A DNA stretch of 64,000 nucleotides from CAVXHQ01 sp963789535. Lineage in GTDB: Bacteria; Pseudomonadota; Alphaproteobacteria; Rhodobacterales; Rhodobacteraceae. The position numbers and the translations under genes are program-made. This document shows, in pieces, positions 32,607 to 41,269 of this stretch. Within the stretch, counting starts at the first letter, position 1. Every line of letters starts with the position of its first letter. Below the pieces are notes generated by a model that was given only the letters and a program-made list of their open reading frames with translations, did not search any database and was not told the DNA's origin. Where the stretch lies: assembly GCA_963789535.1 (NCBI GenBank), contig CAWBKU010000003.1:186001-250000 (forward strand). The letters run 5' to 3'.

Positions 32607-34474
32607 ATCCCCGGCCTCTGCCTGGCGCGGCCCGCCTCCTGTTCGGCATGGGCCTCGCGGACGCGCGCGCTGTCCGAGACCTCGGGCGTGCCGACCTCCC
32701 ACCAGGCGTGGCCCTCGGTGGTCCAGCCTTCGTAGGGGTCGACCTTCATCACGATCACCTGAGTCGTCGTCGCCGCCTGCGCCGCTTTGAACGCCGTCGC
32801 CAGCTCCGCCGCGTCGGCGACCGTCACCGCCTCGGCACCCATCGCGCGGGCATGGGCCGCGAAATCGACCGTGACCTGCCGCGTCGCGGTCGGTGTGTCG
32901 GCGATCAGATTGTTGAAACTCTCGTTGCCGGTGTTGTTCTGCAATTTGTTGATGACCGCGAAACCGCCGTTGTCGAGGACCAGAACGATCAGCTTTTTCT
33001 CCGTCAGGACAGAGGAGTAGATGTCGGAGTTCATCAACAGATAGCTACCGTCGCCGATGAAGACGACGGTATCGCGCCCGGGCTCGCGTTCGCTTTGTGC
33101 AATCCTGGCACCCCATGCGCCTGAGATCTCGTAGCCCATGCAGGAAAACCCGAATTCCACGTCGACGGTGCCGACCCCGAGGGTGCGCCAGTTCGCCGTC
33201 ACCTCGGCAGGCAGGCCGCCCGCCGCCGCGACGACGCGGTCGCGCGGGTGCATCGCGGCATTCGCCACGCCGATCGCCTGTGCGTAGGAGTTCGGGCGAT
33301 TGCCGCCCGCGTCGGACGGGGCGACATTGCGCGCAACGTAGTCGTCCCAATCGGCCCGTTCGGCCCGCGCGCGGTCGGTCCACTCGGGAGGCGTGGCGTA
33401 GTCTTTCAGTTCCTGACCAAGTGCTTGCAGGCCGATCTTCGCATCGCCGACGACCGTTGCCGCGCCATGTTTTCCCGCATCGTGCCGCCCGGCGTTGAGC
33501 GTCACCAGACGCGCATCCGCCGCAAAGGCGGTCCATGAGCCGGTGGTGAAATCCTGCAACCGCGTGCCGACGGCAAGGATCACGTCCGCCTCCGCGGCGA
33601 TGGCGTTGGCACTGGTCGAGCCCGTCACGCCGACGGGCCCGATGTTCAGCGGATGGTCGGCGAGCATGTTGGCACGGCCCGCGATGGTCTCGATGACGGG
33701 CATGTCGTGTGCCTCGGCAAAGGCGGTCAGCGCCGCCACGGCGCCGGAATACTGAACGCCGCCACCGGCGATGATGACGGGCCGTTTCGCAGCGCCGATC
33801 ACGCGCGCGGCCTCCGCCACCTCCTCGGTATCGGGCGCTACGCGTCTGATACGGTGCACTTTTCGGGCAAAGAACGCCTCGGGATATTCCCAGGCCCAGC
33901 CCTGCACGTCCTGCGGCAGCGCGAGGAACGCCGGGCCACAGTCCGCAGGGTCCAGCATCGTGGCCAATGCCGCGGGCAGCGTCTGGATCACCTGCGCGGG
34001 ATGGGTGATGCGGTCCCAATAGCGGGTCACGGCGCGAAAGGCGTCGTTCAGCCCACGGCTCGGGTCGCCGAAATGCTCGAGCTGTTGCAGCACCGGATCG
34101 GGCAGGCGGGTGAGGAACGTATCGCCGCAGAGCATCAGCATCGGCAGGCGGTTGGCATGCGCCAGCGCGCTTGCCGTCAGCAGGTTCGCGGTGCCTGGCC
34201 CGGCAGAGGCGGTGCAGAACATGAACCGCCGCCGCAGATGGTATTTCGCGTAACCGGCGGCGGCAAAGCCCATCCCCTGTTCGTTCTGGCCGCGATAGAG
34301 GGGGAGGGTGTCCTGTGCCCCATAGAGCGCCTCGCCGAGACAGGTGACGTTGCCATGGCCAAAGATGCCGAAGCCGCCGCCGCAGACCCGCACCTCCGCA
34401 CCGTCGATCCCGATCCACTGGTTCTCGAGCCAGCGCACGATGGCCTGCGCCGTGGTGAGCCTGATCGTCGTCAT
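32603..34474 (-). CDS. iolD: 3D-(3,5/4)-trihydroxycyclohexane-1,2-dione hydrolase
   Basis: A 623-residue thiamine-diphosphate enzyme with the three-domain layout of the acetolactate synthase family. It begins 'L-T-T-A-Q-A-I-V-R-W-L', has a central G-P-V-G-V-T-G-S segment, and the cofactor motif 'I-G-D-G-S-Y-L-L-M-N' (G-D-G ... N) near residue 475. It opens the inositol-derived ring. I chose the ATG at 34474, six bases after a GGGGG site; upstream ATGs at 34486 are less likely. It is the first gene of the leftward iol unit and is preceded by the LacI-type palindrome at 34534-34551. Confidence 0.94.
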   Translation of the reverse strand: MTTIRLTTAQAIVRWLENQWIGIDGAEVRVCGGGFGIFGHGNVTCLGEALYGAQDTLPLYRGQNEQGMGFAAAGYAKYHLRRRFMFCTASAGPGTANLLTASALAHANRLPMLMLCGDTFLTRLPDPVLQQLEHFGDPSRGLNDAFRAVTRYWDRITHPAQVIQTLPAALATMLDPADCGPAFLALPQDVQGWAWEYPEAFFARKVHRIRRVAPDTEEVAEAARVIGAAKRPVIIAGGGVQYSGAVAALTAFAEAHDMPVIETIAGRANMLADHPLNIGPVGVTGSTSANAIAAEADVILAVGTRLQDFTTGSWTAFAADARLVTLNAGRHDAGKHGAATVVGDAKIGLQALGQELKDYATPPEWTDRARAERADWDDYVARNVAPSDAGGNRPNSYAQAIGVANAAMHPRDRVVAAAGGLPAEVTANWRTLGVGTVDVEFGFSCMGYEISGAWGARIAQSEREPGRDTVVFIGDGSYLLMNSDIYSSVLTEKKLIVLVLDNGGFAVINKLQNNTGNESFNNLIADTPTATRQVTVDFAAHARAMGAEAVTVADAAELATAFKAAQAATTTQVIVMKVDPYEGWTTEGHAWWEVGTPEVSDSARVREAHAEQEAGRARQRPGI

Positions 34475-34533
34475 CACATCCCCCATACCGCGCGAATTGC
34501 AGTTGACGCGCCCTCGGGGCCGAGGATACAAAT

Positions 34534-34551
34534 TTTGCAACCGGTTGCAAA
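34534..34551. promoter_or_regulatory. LacI-type operator in the iolD/dehydrogenase divergent promoter
   Basis: TTTGCAACCGGTTGCAAA is a perfect 18-bp palindrome with the central CG typical of LacI-family operators. It lies in the 101-bp gap between two divergent units, where one repressor could control both. A copy with one changed base precedes the LacI gene. Confidence 0.85.
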
Positions 34552-34575
34552 CGAAATTCGGGGGCGGGATCTGGC

Positions 34576-35679
34576 ATGGGCGACATCGGCATCGGCATCA
34601 TCGGTGGCGGCTATATGGGCAAGGCCCATGCGGTCGCGATGTCCGCCGTCGGTGCGGTGTTCGACACCGCGCTGCGTCCCCGCCTCGAGATGATCTGCGC
34701 CTCGACCGCCGCCTCTGCCGAACGCTATCGCGCGGCCTACGGGTTTGCGCGGGCAACCGACGACTGGCGCGTCCTCGTCGCCGACACAGCGGTCGAGGCC
34801 GTGGTGATCGCCGCACCGCAAGAGACCCACCGCGCCATCGCCGAGGCCGCATTCGCGCTCGGCAAACCCGTGTTCTGTGAAAAGCCGCTGGGCGCGAGCC
34901 TGGCCGATGCGCAGGCGATGACCGAGGCCGCCGAGGCCGCGGGCGTCGTCAATATGTCCGGCTTCAACTATGTCCGGACGCCCGCGACGCAATTCGCGCG
35001 GCAGTTGCTGTCCGGGGGCGCGATCGGCGAGGTGACATGGTTTCGCGGCGAACACACCGAGGATTTCTTTGCCGACCCCGCCACCCCCGCGACCTGGCGT
35101 TGCCGGGGGCAGGCGAACGGCACGATGGGGGATCTCGCGCCGCACATGGTCAATTGCGCGCTGGCGCTGATGGGGCCGATCGCGGCGCTCGTGGCCGAGG
35201 TCGAGACGGTGCATGCCACGCGGCCCGGAGGTGCTGTCGACAACGACGATCAGGGTCAGATGATGGTCCGGTTTGCGTCCGGCGCCATGGGGTCGCTGTT
35301 CTTCAGCCGCGTGGCGACCGGGCGCAAGATGGGCTATGCCTATGAGTTAACCGGGACAAAGGGCGCGATCCGCTTCGATCAGGAGGATCAGAACGCCCTT
35401 CTGCTCTACCTCGCAGAGGGGCCGGAGGCGACGCGGGGGTTCCGCAAGATCCTGACCGGCCCGGCGCATCCCGATTACGCGCCGTTCTGTCAGGGGCCGG
35501 GCCATGGCACCGGCTATCAGGACCAGATCATCATCGAGGCGCGCGATTTCCTGCGCGCCATCGAGACGGGAAAATCGGTCTTTCCGACATTCCGGGACGC
35601 CCTGGACGTGTCGCGGGTGATCGACACTGCATTTGCCTCCAGCGTCGAAAAGCGTTGGCTGACAATGCCTTCTGACTAG
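34576..35679 (+). CDS. Gfo/Idh/MocA-family dehydrogenase of the inositol locus
   Basis: A 367-residue protein with a Rossmann N-terminus (I-G-I-I-G-G-G-Y-M-G-K-A-H), the family 'C-E-K-P-L-G' near residue 100 and the C-terminal 'G-D-L-A-P-H-M-V-N' in which the His acts in catalysis. It probably oxidises an inositol isomer, or a keto-inositol or glycoside. It is first in the rightward unit, under the palindromic operator, and is followed by the IolE-like gene after 21 bp. Which of the two dehydrogenases is the functional IolG cannot be read from sequence. Confidence 0.88.
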   Translation: MGDIGIGIIGGGYMGKAHAVAMSAVGAVFDTALRPRLEMICASTAASAERYRAAYGFARATDDWRVLVADTAVEAVVIAAPQETHRAIAEAAFALGKPVFCEKPLGASLADAQAMTEAAEAAGVVNMSGFNYVRTPATQFARQLLSGGAIGEVTWFRGEHTEDFFADPATPATWRCRGQANGTMGDLAPHMVNCALALMGPIAALVAEVETVHATRPGGAVDNDDQGQMMVRFASGAMGSLFFSRVATGRKMGYAYELTGTKGAIRFDQEDQNALLLYLAEGPEATRGFRKILTGPAHPDYAPFCQGPGHGTGYQDQIIIEARDFLRAIETGKSVFPTFRDALDVSRVIDTAFASSVEKRWLTMPSD

Positions 35680-35700
35680 ACCTTCAACCGGGAACGAGAC

Positions 35701-36595
35701 ATGACAATCGCCATCGGCAATGCCCCCTGTAGCTGGGGCGTCGAATTCGCGGACGATCCGCGCAACCCAAAATGGGAACAGGTTCTGAGCGACTGCGCGA
35801 CCGCCGGCTATCGGGGGATCGAGCTTGGCCCCGTGGGGTTCATGCCCGAGGATCCGGGCGTGCTGGGCGAGGCGCTGGCGCGGCACGACCTGACGCTGAT
35901 CGGGGGTGTCGTGTTCCGGGCGTTTCACGATGTGGATCAATGGGATGACGTCATGGACGGCGCTGTGCGCACCTGCAAGGCGCTGACCGCGCATGGCGCC
36001 AGACACCTCGTCCTGATCGATTCGATCTCGCCCCGCCGCGCGCCGACCGCCGGGCGCGCCGCCGAGGCCGCGCAGATGGACGCCGCCGAATGGGCCGCCT
36101 TCCGCGACCGGATCGCGACCGTGGCGCGAATGGGGGCCGAGGAATACGGCCTGACGGTCGGCATCCACGCCCATGCGGCGGGCTTCATCGACTTCGAGCC
36201 GGAACTCGAGAGGTTGCTGGCGGAAGTGGATGAAAAGATACTGAAAATCTGCTTCGATACCGGCCATCACTCCTATGCCGGGTTCGATCCGGTAGACTTT
36301 CATGAAGCGGCATATGGACCGGATTTCCTATATGCATTTCAAGGACATCGACCCCGCGGTGAAGGCGGAGGCCATCGCGAACCGGACCGGGTTCTACGAG
36401 GCCTGCGGGCAGGGCATCTTCTGCAACCTCGGCAAGGGTGACGTCGACTTTCCGGCGGTGCGGCAACTCCTCGTCGACGCGGGCTTCGACGGGTGGTGCA
36501 CGGTCGAGCAGGATTGCGATCCGACGCTCCCCGGAACGCCTGTCGACGACGCGAAGAGTAACCGTGAATACCTTGAATCCATTGGTTTCGAGTAG
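35701..36595 (+). pseudogene. IolE/MocC-like TIM-barrel isomerase/dehydratase, broken by a +1 frameshift
   Basis: The first 200 codons encode an AP-endonuclease-2-type barrel: I-G-N-A-P-C-S-W-G-V-E-F, 'G-Y-R-G-I-E-L-G-P-V-G-F' , 'G-I-H-A-H-A' and 'C-F-D-T-G-H-H'. At about 36298-36301 the frame shifts by one. The true continuation starts at 36302 with M-K-R-H-M-D-R-I-S-Y-M-H-F-K-D-I-D and runs to 36595 through 'G-K-G-D-V-D-F-P-A-V' and 'C-T-V-E-Q-D'. Read in the original frame, the protein ends at 36441 with unrelated sequence. An extra T in the TTT before C would explain it. The two frames together would make a normal 298-residue protein. Confidence 0.88.
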
Positions 36596-36607
36596 GGGAA
36601 CCCGAAT

Positions 36608-37765
36608 ATGGCAAAGCTGAACTGGGGCATGATCGGCGGCGGTGAAGGCAGCCAGATCGGACCGGCGCACCGCCTCGGCGCAGGTCTCGACGGGCTCTTC
36701 GACTTCACCGCGGGCGCCCTCGATCACCGGGCCGATCAGGGGCGCGACTATGGCCGGCGTCTGGGTCTGGCCGGGGATCGCGCCTATGGCTCGTGGCAGG
36801 AGATGCTGGCGGGCGAGCGGTCGCGTGAGGACCGCGTCGATCTCGTGACGGTCGCGACGCCGAACGCGACGCATTTCGAGATCACCAAGGCGTTCCTCGA
36901 GGCCGGCTTCGACGTGCTGTGCGAAAAGCCGATGACGATGACCGTCGGGGAGGGCGAGGAGATCGTGAGGATCGCCAGTGCCACCGGCAACATCTGCGCC
37001 GTAAACTATGGATATACCGGGTATTCCCTCGTCCGGCACATGCGCGCGATGGTGGCGCGTGGCGACATCGGCAAGGTGCGTCTGGTGATGGCCGAGTTCG
37101 CGCATGGCCACCATGCCGACGCCGCCGATGCCGATAATCCCCGCGTCCGCTGGCGTTATGATCCGGCGCAGGCGGGCATCTCGGCACAGTTCGCCGACTG
37201 CGGTATCCACGCGCTGCACATGGCGAGTTTCGTGACCGGGCAGAACGTCACGCGCCTGAGCGCCGACTGCGTGTCCTGCATCGACGTCCGCACCCTCGAG
37301 GACGACGCGATGGTGAATTTCCGCATGGACGGCGGCACCGTCGGGCGGCTCTGGACCTCGTCGGTCGCCATCGGGCGACAGCACGGTCTGGGTATTCAGG
37401 TATTCGGCGAGACAGGCGGTCTGCGGTGGAGCCAGGAGCACCCAAATCAATTGTATTACATGCCTTTGGGGCAAAGACTTCAGGTGATCGAACGGGGCGA
37501 GGCTGGCCTCTCGCCCGAGGCGGACCGAACGTCCCGCGTCACCATCGGCCACGCCGAAGGGATGCCGCTGGCCTTCGCCAACATCTACAAGGATCTGGCC
37601 GAGGCGATCCGTGCCCGCAAGGAGGGGCGGCCCATCGACCCGGCGGCCAATCTTTTCCCCCGGGCCGAGGACGGGCTGCGGTCGATGGCGGCGGTATTCG
37701 CCGTGGCGCAATCGGGCAAGGCCGAGGGGCAATGGGTCGATGCGCGACCGCCGATGTTTCGATAA
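36608..37765 (+). CDS. Gfo/Idh/MocA-family dehydrogenase of the inositol locus (second copy)
   Basis: A 385-residue dehydrogenase, larger than and distinct from the one at 34576. N-terminal W-G-M-I-G-G-G-E-G-S-Q-I-G-P-A-H is a variant Rossmann loop seen in a subgroup acting on keto-inositols and glycosides. 'C-E-K-P-M-T-M' and 'D-C-G-I-H-A-L-H' are the catalytic-domain marks. It starts 12 bp after the IolE-like gene and ends 22 bp before the opposing LacI gene. A short AT-rich patch lies around 37441-37475 inside the gene. Substrate unknown. Confidence 0.88.
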   Translation: MAKLNWGMIGGGEGSQIGPAHRLGAGLDGLFDFTAGALDHRADQGRDYGRRLGLAGDRAYGSWQEMLAGERSREDRVDLVTVATPNATHFEITKAFLEAGFDVLCEKPMTMTVGEGEEIVRIASATGNICAVNYGYTGYSLVRHMRAMVARGDIGKVRLVMAEFAHGHHADAADADNPRVRWRYDPAQAGISAQFADCGIHALHMASFVTGQNVTRLSADCVSCIDVRTLEDDAMVNFRMDGGTVGRLWTSSVAIGRQHGLGIQVFGETGGLRWSQEHPNQLYYMPLGQRLQVIERGEAGLSPEADRTSRVTIGHAEGMPLAFANIYKDLAEAIRARKEGRPIDPAANLFPRAEDGLRSMAAVFAVAQSGKAEGQWVDARPPMFR

Positions 37766-37787
37766 GGTCGCCTCGTAACCCGTTGAT

Positions 37788-38789
37788 CTAGCGGGGCAGG
37801 GGCCGCAGCGTCGCCCGCTCGATCACGCTACAGGGAAACAGCCGCGCCTCGGGGAAGCGGTCGGGATCGTCGAGCATCGAGACGATGAGTTCGACCGAGG
37901 CGGTGACGATCTCGCGGATCGGCTGGTGGATGGTGGTGAGCGCGATGTTCTCCCACCGCGCCATCTCCATGTCGTTCATGCCGATCACACCGACATCCCC
38001 GGGGCAGTGTTTTCCCATATCCTTCAACGCGCTGAGCACGCCGATCGACAGCACGTCATCGCCGCAGAAATAGGCCTCCGCCAGTGGCGCGCGCCCGAGA
38101 CGCAGCATCTCGGCGCGGCCGGCGTCGAAGGAATAGGCGACGGCAAAGCTCTCGGTGTGGGTGACGCCCGGGTGCTGTGCGATGGCGGCGCGGAACCCGT
38201 CGCGCCGGTCGAGCGTCGAGGTCGCACTTTCGGGTCCGCCGAGGAACGCCAGCCGACGGTAGCCGCGCGCGATCAGGGTCTGCGCCGCGATGCGTCCGAC
38301 CGCGACGTTGTCGACGCCGACGACATGGACCAGCGGCGTCGTCGAATGGCGGCCAAAGGTGTTCACGACCGGGATCCCGGCCATCCTGAACTCTTCCGAG
38401 AACCGCGGTGGCAGGGTCGAGGAGGCGACGACGACGCCGTCGACCGAATATTGCCGCAGCATCCGCAGGGAATGTGCGGGATCGGTCTCGTCCGACAGGT
38501 TGACCAGCAGGGGGCGCAGGTCGCGGTTCTGCAAGCCGCGGGTAAAAAGGTCGAAGACCTGAAGGAAGATCGGATTGTGGAAGTTGTTCGAGACCAGCCC
38601 GATCATTTTGGTGCGCCGCGTCGTCAGGCTGCGCGCGAGGAAATTAGGCGTATAGCCCAGTTCGGACGCCGCCGTCTCCACCCGCCGCCGCATCGACGGC
38701 GACACCGACGCCCCGTCGGTAAACGTGCGCGACACCGCCGAACGCGAGACACCGGCGCGGGCGGCGACATCCTTGAGGGTGGCAACCAT
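37788..38789 (-). CDS. LacI-family transcriptional regulator of the inositol locus
   Basis: A 333-residue repressor. Residues 1-45 form the LacI helix-turn-helix and hinge (T-L-K-D-V-A-A-R-A-G-V-S-R-S-A-V-S-R), and residues 60-330 a periplasmic-binding-like effector domain with 'G-V-I-G-M-N-D-M-E'. A palindrome of the LacI type (38855-38872) lies 66 bases upstream of its start and a matching one lies between iolD and the rightward dehydrogenase. It therefore probably represses itself and both iol units until an inositol-derived inducer binds. Confidence 0.92.
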   Translation of the reverse strand: MVATLKDVAARAGVSRSAVSRTFTDGASVSPSMRRRVETAASELGYTPNFLARSLTTRRTKMIGLVSNNFHNPIFLQVFDLFTRGLQNRDLRPLLVNLSDETDPAHSLRMLRQYSVDGVVVASSTLPPRFSEEFRMAGIPVVNTFGRHSTTPLVHVVGVDNVAVGRIAAQTLIARGYRRLAFLGGPESATSTLDRRDGFRAAIAQHPGVTHTESFAVAYSFDAGRAEMLRLGRAPLAEAYFCGDDVLSIGVLSALKDMGKHCPGDVGVIGMNDMEMARWENIALTTIHQPIREIVTASVELIVSMLDDPDRFPEARLFPCSVIERATLRPLPR

Positions 38790-38854
38790 GTCTGCCCCGT
38801 TCCGGCGATTATGCCTCGCAGATTAGGGCAGGGGACCAAGGGGTTGCAAGGAAT

Positions 38855-38872
38855 TTTGCAACCGATTGCAAA
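38855..38872. promoter_or_regulatory. LacI-type operator in front of the LacI gene
   Basis: TTTGCAACCGATTGCAAA differs by one base from the perfect palindrome at 34534-34551. It lies upstream of the LacI gene, consistent with autoregulation. A half-site-like GGTTGCAA stands at 38842-38849. Confidence 0.8.
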
Positions 38873-38888
38873 CGGCCGGACCTCCGCT

Positions 38889-39713
38889 TCACTCGGCGGG
38901 GATCTCGGCGGGGATCATGAACGTCTCGTTCGCCCAGAGCGATTCCCACATTGCGACGTCCTCGGGCGGGATCCGCAGGATCACCGCGTCGATCATGTAT
39001 TCCATCCCCGGTTCGACCGGCAGCATCACGATCCCCTCGTCGTCGGTGCGGTGATAGGTGACGAACACCTCCGGATCGCCCGGCCGGCGGGCAAAGAGTT
39101 CGACCTGCTCGTTCGCGCGGACCTCGTCGCCATACCACAGTTGCGCGGGCATCCCGCCCGAAACATCGTCGGTATAGGGATTGGCGAGCAGGACGAATTC
39201 GGTCTCATATCCGATCCGTATGTCCGACCCTTCGCTGTTGCCGACGCCGAAAAGCGTCTTGGAGAACCGCGTGTAGCTCTCGGTCACGCGGTCGCGCGTC
39301 AGGCCACGCGCCTCGTGGGTAAAGGCCAGCGCCTCGAGATCCTTGTGATAGGCGAACGTCTCGAAGACCTCATAGCTGTCGTAGGTCAGCGACGAGGGCG
39401 TCGACTGATAGCCGATCACGACGAGGCCCTCGGCGGGTGCAGGCGCCTGAAGCGCGGGCGTGGTGCCCGGCCGGGCGATGATCGGGCCGGTCATGCCGTT
39501 CACCCAGGCAGAGAAGTCCACGATCCGATTGGGAAAATAGCCGATGTTGGCACCGTCGAAGTTCGAGCCATTGACAAGCCGGGCGACCAGATTACCGTCC
39601 GCCGCGACCTGATAGGCCAGCGGTTCGAGCCAGAACTCGTGTGCGGCGACGGGCGATGCGATCAGCGCGGCCACGAGGCCGGTCGCTGCAATGGATAGAT
39701 CGGGGCGGGGCAT
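38889..39713 (-). CDS. DUF4198 family periplasmic protein
   Basis: A 274-residue exported protein. A signal peptide ends A-S-P-V-A-A, directly followed by A-H-E-F-W-L-E-P, the metal-binding-like start typical of DUF4198. Later parts show beta-rich domains: V-V-I-G-Y-Q-S-T, 'V-F-V-T-Y-H-R-T-D-D-E-G'. Family members are linked to nickel or cobalt uptake by gene neighbourhood in several bacteria. Here the divergent neighbour is a HupE-like membrane protein, which fits that idea but does not prove it. The ATG at 39713 has an AAGGAAA site. Confidence 0.88.
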   Translation of the reverse strand: MPRPDLSIAATGLVAALIASPVAAHEFWLEPLAYQVAADGNLVARLVNGSNFDGANIGYFPNRIVDFSAWVNGMTGPIIARPGTTPALQAPAPAEGLVVIGYQSTPSSLTYDSYEVFETFAYHKDLEALAFTHEARGLTRDRVTESYTRFSKTLFGVGNSEGSDIRIGYETEFVLLANPYTDDVSGGMPAQLWYGDEVRANEQVELFARRPGDPEVFVTYHRTDDEGIVMLPVEPGMEYMIDAVILRIPPEDVAMWESLWANETFMIPAEIPAE

Positions 39714-41073
39714 GACGGTTTCCTTTTTGGCTGGCGTGAAGGTGCGCCTTGGTGTCGTGCTGTCAAGCGCGCTGTTGGTCTGGTTCACATTCGCGACAGT
39801 TGCCGCGGCACACGAGGTGTTTCCCTCGATCGGCGACATGGAGCAGTCGGGCGACACGCTGACCTTCTCGATCGTCGCCAACGCCGAGAGTTTCGTGGCG
39901 GGTATCGACCTGACCGAAGTCACCAATACCAACGACGCCGCCGAGGCCGAGACCTACACGGGCCTGCGTGCGCTGCCGCCCGAAACCTTCGAGGCGCGCT
40001 TCGAGGCGTTCTGGCCGCAGATGGCCGAGCGGATCACGATCCGGGCGGGCGAGACCGGCCTCGCGCCGCGTTTCGTCTCGGTCTCGGTCACGCCCGAGGG
40101 CAATCTGGAATTGCCGCGCAGCACCACATTCGTCTTCACCGTGGAATTGCCCGACGGCGCCGAGACGGTGACGTTCGGCTGGGACCGGGCGTTCGGCGCC
40201 CTCGTGCTGCGCCAGCAGGGGGTCGAGGCACCGTTCGACGGCTATATCGAGGCGGGCGGGACGACCGATCCGATCACGCTGGCGGGCGGCGATCAGGCCA
40301 CCGGCTGGGAGACGTTCTTTGGCTATGTGCCGGTCGGTTTCGACCATATCGTGCCGAAGGGCCTCGATCATATCCTGTTCGTGCTGGGGCTTTTCTTTCT
40401 GTCCACCCGGTTCGGTCCGCTGCTGACGCAGGTCACATTGTTCACGCTGGCGCATACCATCACGCTGGCGCTTGCCGCGCTCGGTTATGTCTCGATCCCG
40501 GGCGCCATCGTCGAGCCGCTGATCGCGGCCTCCATCGTTTTCGTCGCGGTCGAGAATGTCGTCGCCCGGGGCGTAAGTCGCTGGCGATCGTTCGTCGTCT
40601 TCGGTTTCGGCCTGCTGCACGGCCTCGGCTTTGCCTCGGTGCTCGCCGAGTTCGGCCTGCCGGACTATGCCTTCGTCCCCGCGCTGATCGGGTTCAATCT
40701 CGGGGTCGAATTCGGTCAGCTCTTTATCATCCTGATGGCGTTCCTGCTGGTGATCGCGGCGATCCGCATCGACCGCGGCAATCCCGAAAGCCGGATCACG
40801 ACGGCGTTCTACGTGGTCCTGACGCTGGGCTTTGCCGGCCTCGCCGCGGCGGTCTGGACAGCGCCGGGCCAATTCGGCCGTTTCGCGATGCTCAGCGGAG
40901 AGGTGCCGCTGTGGCTGTTCCTCGGCCCGGCGACGGCGCTGTCGCTCTTGTGTCTGATGTCGGTCCGGATGAGCGACCGGGTCGACGCCTACCGCCGCAT
41001 CGTGTCGATCCCCGCGTCGCTCGCGATTGCGGTGGTGGGCGTCTGGTGGTTCGTCGAGCGGGTCTTCCTGTGA
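39712..41073 (+). CDS. HupE/UreJ-type membrane protein
   Basis: A 453-residue protein if read from the ATG at 39712. A GTG at 39736 would give a cleaner signal peptide (V-K-V-R-L-G-V-V-L-S-S-A-L-L-V-W-F-T, cleavage before H-E-V-F). Residues 30-215 are an extracytoplasmic beta-rich region. The C-terminal half carries a HupE/UreJ_2 domain with about seven membrane helices: 'P-K-G-L-D-H-I-L-F-V-L-G', 'L-A-H-T-I-T-L-A-L' and 'F-G-L-L-H-G-L-G-F-A'. HupE-type proteins are thought to bring in nickel or cobalt. Its start region collides with that of the divergent DUF4198 gene. Confidence 0.87.
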   Translation: MTVSFLAGVKVRLGVVLSSALLVWFTFATVAAAHEVFPSIGDMEQSGDTLTFSIVANAESFVAGIDLTEVTNTNDAAEAETYTGLRALPPETFEARFEAFWPQMAERITIRAGETGLAPRFVSVSVTPEGNLELPRSTTFVFTVELPDGAETVTFGWDRAFGALVLRQQGVEAPFDGYIEAGGTTDPITLAGGDQATGWETFFGYVPVGFDHIVPKGLDHILFVLGLFFLSTRFGPLLTQVTLFTLAHTITLALAALGYVSIPGAIVEPLIAASIVFVAVENVVARGVSRWRSFVVFGFGLLHGLGFASVLAEFGLPDYAFVPALIGFNLGVEFGQLFIILMAFLLVIAAIRIDRGNPESRITTAFYVVLTLGFAGLAAAVWTAPGQFGRFAMLSGEVPLWLFLGPATALSLLCLMSVRMSDRVDAYRRIVSIPASLAIAVVGVWWFVERVFL

Positions 41074-41269
41074 CGGAACCGTGTGGCCGCAAGCTGCTGT
41101 CTCGTGCCAATCGCCCGCTTGCATTGCGGCATCCGCCCGTCTAAGGGGTCCGGACCAAATCCCGCAGGCGGGGTGGGGCAGGTCGGGGAGAAATCCCGTT
41201 CTGTCCACCCGGTTGGGCCCTCCGGCCTGATACCCCCGCCGAGGCAAAACCGGAAAAAAGGACGTCCCC

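Noticed and set aside
36302..36595. A separate 97-residue gene
   Set aside because: It starts exactly at the frameshift and is the missing C-terminal third of the IolE/MocC-like protein, not an independent gene.
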